This document shows, piece by piece, positions 14,847 through 17,008 of a stretch of 17,008 nucleotides of DNA. The notes beneath the pieces are model-generated. The model was not told where the DNA came from, ran no database searches, and saw only the letters and a list, made by a program, of their open reading frames with translations. Both the position numbers and the translations under genes were made by a program. The DNA is from an uncultured Lachnospiraceae bacterium. GTDB lineage: Bacteria; Bacillota; Clostridia; Lachnospirales; Lachnospiraceae. The stretch lies in assembly GCA_910588755.1 (NCBI GenBank), contig CAJUQZ010000096.1, positions 1 through 17,008 on the forward strand, in the 5' to 3' direction. Every line of letters begins with the position of its first letter. Position 1 is the stretch's first letter.

Positions 14847-15893
14847 ATGAAGCTTAGCATAGTCGTACCGGTATACAATATGGCAGCGGACAATAAGCTC
14901 AGGTTTTGTCTGGATTCGCTGATCAACCAGACAATTGCGGACTATGAGATCATTGCGGTCGATGACGCCTCGACGGACGAATCGATGGAGATTCTAAGAG
15001 CGTATGAGTCAAAGTATCCGTGGAAGTTCAAGGCAGTTCAGTCCTATGAGAACACAAGACAGGGCGGTGCGCGAAACAAGGGGATTGATCTCGCGCGCGG
15101 TACATGGATCGGCTTTGTCGATTCCGATGACTGGGTGGCGCCGGACATGTATGAGAAGCTGATCAAAAAAGCGCAGGCCACGGGGGCAGACGTGGTTGGA
15201 TGTGATTACTGCTTGGTGGATACACACACGATGAGTGTCGGGAAACTGATGCCCAATAACACGGCGGACCAGACCGGCGTGCTCGACCACGAGCGCTACA
15301 AAAAGCTTGTCATGAATCCGGGAAGCATGGTGATCAAGGTGTATCTGAAAGCCGTGATTGACACGTATGGCCTTCGATTCCCGGAGAAGTCCTTTTATGA
15401 GGACAACTGCGCATCACCCATATGGATGCTGCATTTTACAAATTTTGAGAGGGTTGAGGAGCCGCTGTACTACTATTACCAGCACGATGCTTCCACGGTG
15501 CACGAAATCAGCGTGGAGAAGTGTGAGGACAGGCTTGCTATGGGAAAGCGTATGCTTGAGGAGGCGCGCAGATACAATCTCTATAAGTCCTACAGGCATG
15601 AGTTTGAGTTTGCTTTCTCCAAGGTTTATTATATGAATACGCTTTTTTCCTACATGCTCGGCGTGAAGAAGCCACGATTAAAGTTTTTAAAGAAGATCGC
15701 GGACGGAATGCGGCAGGAGTTTCCGGATTTTCAGGAGAATATTTATTACCTCAAAGCGTTTGACGAGGAACAGAGGAGGCTTGCGGCGATGCACATGCGG
15801 TCGCCTCTTAAGTTCAAGCTCTATTTTCAGCTGCTGTATTTTTACCGCAATAAAATCCGTCGCGGAGCGAAAAAAGGAGAGGCAAAAGAATAA
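14847..15893 (+). CDS. Glycosyltransferase family 2
   Basis: A 348-aa GT-A enzyme. GTG 14820 is in frame, but ATG 14847 gives the standard first strand MKLSIVVPVYN and is preceded by GGTGG and AGGG. Motifs are VVPVYNMAADNKLRFCLDSL at about residues 5-24, VDDASTDESME at about 41-51, QGGARNKGIDLARG at about 73-86 and the DXD-type VDSDDWVAPDMY at about 92-103. An EDNCASP segment near 185 is the usual catalytic-base region, and YYYYQHDASTVH near 209-220 the acceptor side. The C-terminal 100 residues are basic and amphipathic, ending in a lysine/arginine-rich tail, which suggests membrane association. It is cotranscribed with the ABC transporter. It is the last gene of this strand; a MITE-like hairpin begins seven bases after its stop and could act as terminator. 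Confidence 0.87.
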   Translation: MKLSIVVPVYNMAADNKLRFCLDSLINQTIADYEIIAVDDASTDESMEILRAYESKYPWKFKAVQSYENTRQGGARNKGIDLARGTWIGFVDSDDWVAPDMYEKLIKKAQATGADVVGCDYCLVDTHTMSVGKLMPNNTADQTGVLDHERYKKLVMNPGSMVIKVYLKAVIDTYGLRFPEKSFYEDNCASPIWMLHFTNFERVEEPLYYYYQHDASTVHEISVEKCEDRLAMGKRMLEEARRYNLYKSYRHEFEFAFSKVYYMNTLFSYMLGVKKPRLKFLKKIADGMRQEFPDFQENIYYLKAFDEEQRRLAAMHMRSPLKFKLYFQLLYFYRNKIRRGAKKGEAKE

Positions 15894-15900
15894 GCTTGTG

Positions 15901-16066
15901 CTAGGGCGTGTTTCAAAAATCATTCCCACCAGCTGCACGCCCCATTTTGCGTGATATTTGCGCCAAATTCGGGTTACATAGCCCGCTATGCGCCCCTCAT
16001 TTGGCACAAATCTCTCACAAACTGTGACGCACATCTGACAGAAAGCATTTTTGAAACACGCCCTAG
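15901..16066. mobile_element. MITE-like element with perfect 20-bp terminal inverted repeats
   Basis: CTAGGGCGTGTTTCAAAAAT at 15901-15920 is exactly inverted at 16047-16066. The total length is 166 bases, with no transposase. Further imperfect inverted pairs (15951-15968 with 15999-16018, and a central one around 15970-15993) mean the whole element can fold into one long hairpin. CTAG at both outer ends may be the target duplication (YTAR, as used by IS5-group elements), leaving termini that begin GGCGTG. A minus-strand frame crossing it (16142-15687) is not counted as a gene. Confidence 0.75.
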
Positions 16067-16116
16067 GACTCATTAAAATACCTCCTTTTAATCGGTTCGT
16101 AAATCGCTTTACAAGT
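16067..16116 (-). other. Orphan ribosome site and ATG abutting the MITE
   Basis: On the minus strand AAAAGGAGGT (about 16090-16081) is followed by ATG (16074-16072), whose second codon AGT runs directly into the MITE. This looks like the start of a gene cut off by the element or by the rearrangement there. No continuation is seen on the far side, where the plus-strand GT2 ends. Confidence 0.35.
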
Positions 16117-16756
16117 TCAGTGACAGGGACGATATTTGGCATTAGCTTTCACATACAAGCCACCAACCACATATATCTCAAACCCACTACCTTCAAAAAA
16201 ACCAGAAATAATTTCTACCATCTCTAAGGCATTCTCAATTAGGTAGCTGTTATCTCCTGGTTCGGACATTCCTCCAAAGGATATTAGAACAGCATTAGCG
16301 TCTATTTTCTCTGTTTTTCTCCACACCTCATAATTAATTATAGGTTTACAGACATCCTTAGGTGATAATTCGGATACACTCTTCCCATAGTATGCCTGTG
16401 CAATAAATCTTTTATAATCACAATATGTTTTTGGCAACGAATTCCACATCCAATATAAAGTATCTACGACAATTATATTAAAACCATTTTCAATCAAAAA
16501 TGTCGATAATTCCACATTTGTATTGCTAATAATCAAATCGTCCTTTGAAATCAGTTCATCAAATTGTTCAAAATTACTTTCAACTCTAGTATCCAGTTCA
16601 ATATACAAAAAATCTGTACTATCCATTAAAAGTTTAAGAGCCTCTCCATAAGTAATAAATACAATATCATATTTTTTCAAAAAACTTTGCAATTGCAATC
16701 GATGTACTTATTGGTCCAAATCCAAAACATGGAGCTTCTATATATAATTTATTCAT
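16117..16756 (-). pseudogene. Truncated, frameshifted GT-B-type glycosyltransferase-like gene
   Basis: The probable start is ATG 16756 (MNKLYIEAPCFGFGPISTSIAIAKFF), with AGGAG about 12 bases upstream. The frame then hits TGA just after AKFFEKI. Removing one base from the T6 or A6 run near 16674-16686 joins it to the long frame KKYDIVFITYGEALKLLMD. The product would be about 212 residues: a Rossmann-type N-terminal domain and then VLISFGGMSEPG, the opening of a second domain as in MurG/SpsG-like GT-B proteins. It stops soon afterwards (GGLYVKANAKYRPCH), so most of the second nucleotide-sugar domain is missing. Together with the frameshift this indicates a dead gene. The composition is distinctly AT-rich compared with the rest of the window, so it probably has a separate origin. 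Confidence 0.6.
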
Positions 16757-16823
16757 AGTTTGCGTTTTCTCCTATAATTTATTCGAGGATGATATATTCT
16801 GCAATCTAGGCAGGAATTTATTT

Positions 16824-17008
16824 CATCGATTTTTTCTCATATAATCTTCATCGTAATGGCCATGTAAAATATGAACCTTTCCAGATAAAAACAAGGATAA
16901 TCTAACATACAATTATACTCATGTGGTAAAAGCGAAAGATTCACATCACTATAATACTTGAGAGTAAAAAGTTCTATCAAAAAAATAACTCTTCCATATG
17001 GATTTATG
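16824..17008 (-). pseudogene. 3' part of an unidentified gene, apparently frameshifted
   Basis: Reading in from the right edge on the minus strand, one frame gives NPYGRVIFLIELFTLKYYSD and then LSLLPHEYN; it passes into poor-looking text. A second frame gives LFLSGKVHILHGHYDEDYM followed by RKNR and a stop (TGA at 16826-16824). Joining them needs one added base (or two removed) near 16896. Neither part is recognised. It is AT-rich like its neighbour and ends about 70 bases before that gene's start, so both were probably one minus-strand operon. The true start is outside the window. Confidence 0.4.

Noticed and set aside
15687..16142. Minus-strand 151-codon frame crossing the MITE
   Set aside because: It runs through both arms of the inverted-repeat element and then antisense through the end of the GT2 gene, so it is not a plausible protein gene.
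1..17008. CRISPR arrays, tRNA or rRNA genes, riboswitches, replication origin
   Set aside because: No regularly spaced repeats, no tRNA-like cloverleaf or rRNA segments, and no recognisable riboswitch core were seen on reading the window.

Overview
The window looks like a piece of a Clostridia chromosome, most likely a Lachnospiraceae-type gut Firmicute. This rests on strong AGGAGG-type ribosome binding sites, sigma-A-like promoters, mid-GC coding sequence and the protein families present. No rRNA or tRNA marker fixes the taxon. The theme is a surface or secreted polysaccharide locus that has been repeatedly interrupted and rearranged.

Layout. (1) 1-605: an odd chimeric reading frame, with an ASKHA/RACo-like beginning joined to an unrelated end. 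(2) 616-6939, plus strand: glycosyltransferase GT2, EpsG-like polymerase, a small P-loop kinase, a second GT2 and two GT4 glycosyltransferases, ending in a bidirectional hairpin terminator. (3) 6955-9001, minus strand: a two-gene unit with a near-consensus promoter, encoding an AAA-ATPase-like/PD-(D/E)XK protein and an acidic 161-aa protein of unknown function. (4) 9220-10588, plus strand: a promoter, a glycosyltransferase with sialyltransferase-type motifs, and the internally deleted remnant of a second PD-(D/E)XK protein. (5) 10666-12899: an accessory cassette with a polytopic membrane protein gene on the minus strand, broken by one extra A in a homopolymer, divergent from a small XRE-type repressor; the shared intergenic region carries large palindromes. 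(6) 12943-15893, plus strand: a promoter, an ABC exporter/flippase and a GT2. (7) 15901-16066: a MITE-like element with perfect 20-bp inverted termini. (8) 16067-17008: clearly AT-rich DNA with fragments of minus-strand genes, including a truncated, frameshifted GT-B-type gene.

The GT2, GT4 and GT52-like enzymes would assemble a repeat unit on a lipid carrier. The ABC protein is a candidate flippase and the EpsG-like protein a candidate polymerase. No initiating sugar-phosphate transferase or nucleotide-sugar synthesis gene is visible, so the locus must continue outside the window or draw on housekeeping precursors.

The most interesting signals are the palindromic operator array between the XRE gene and the frameshifted membrane gene, the homopolymer that could switch that gene on and off, a promoter box shared by the GT52-like and ABC transcription units, a 37-bp direct repeat bracketing the accessory cassette, and a 60-bp tandem duplication of a translation initiation region.
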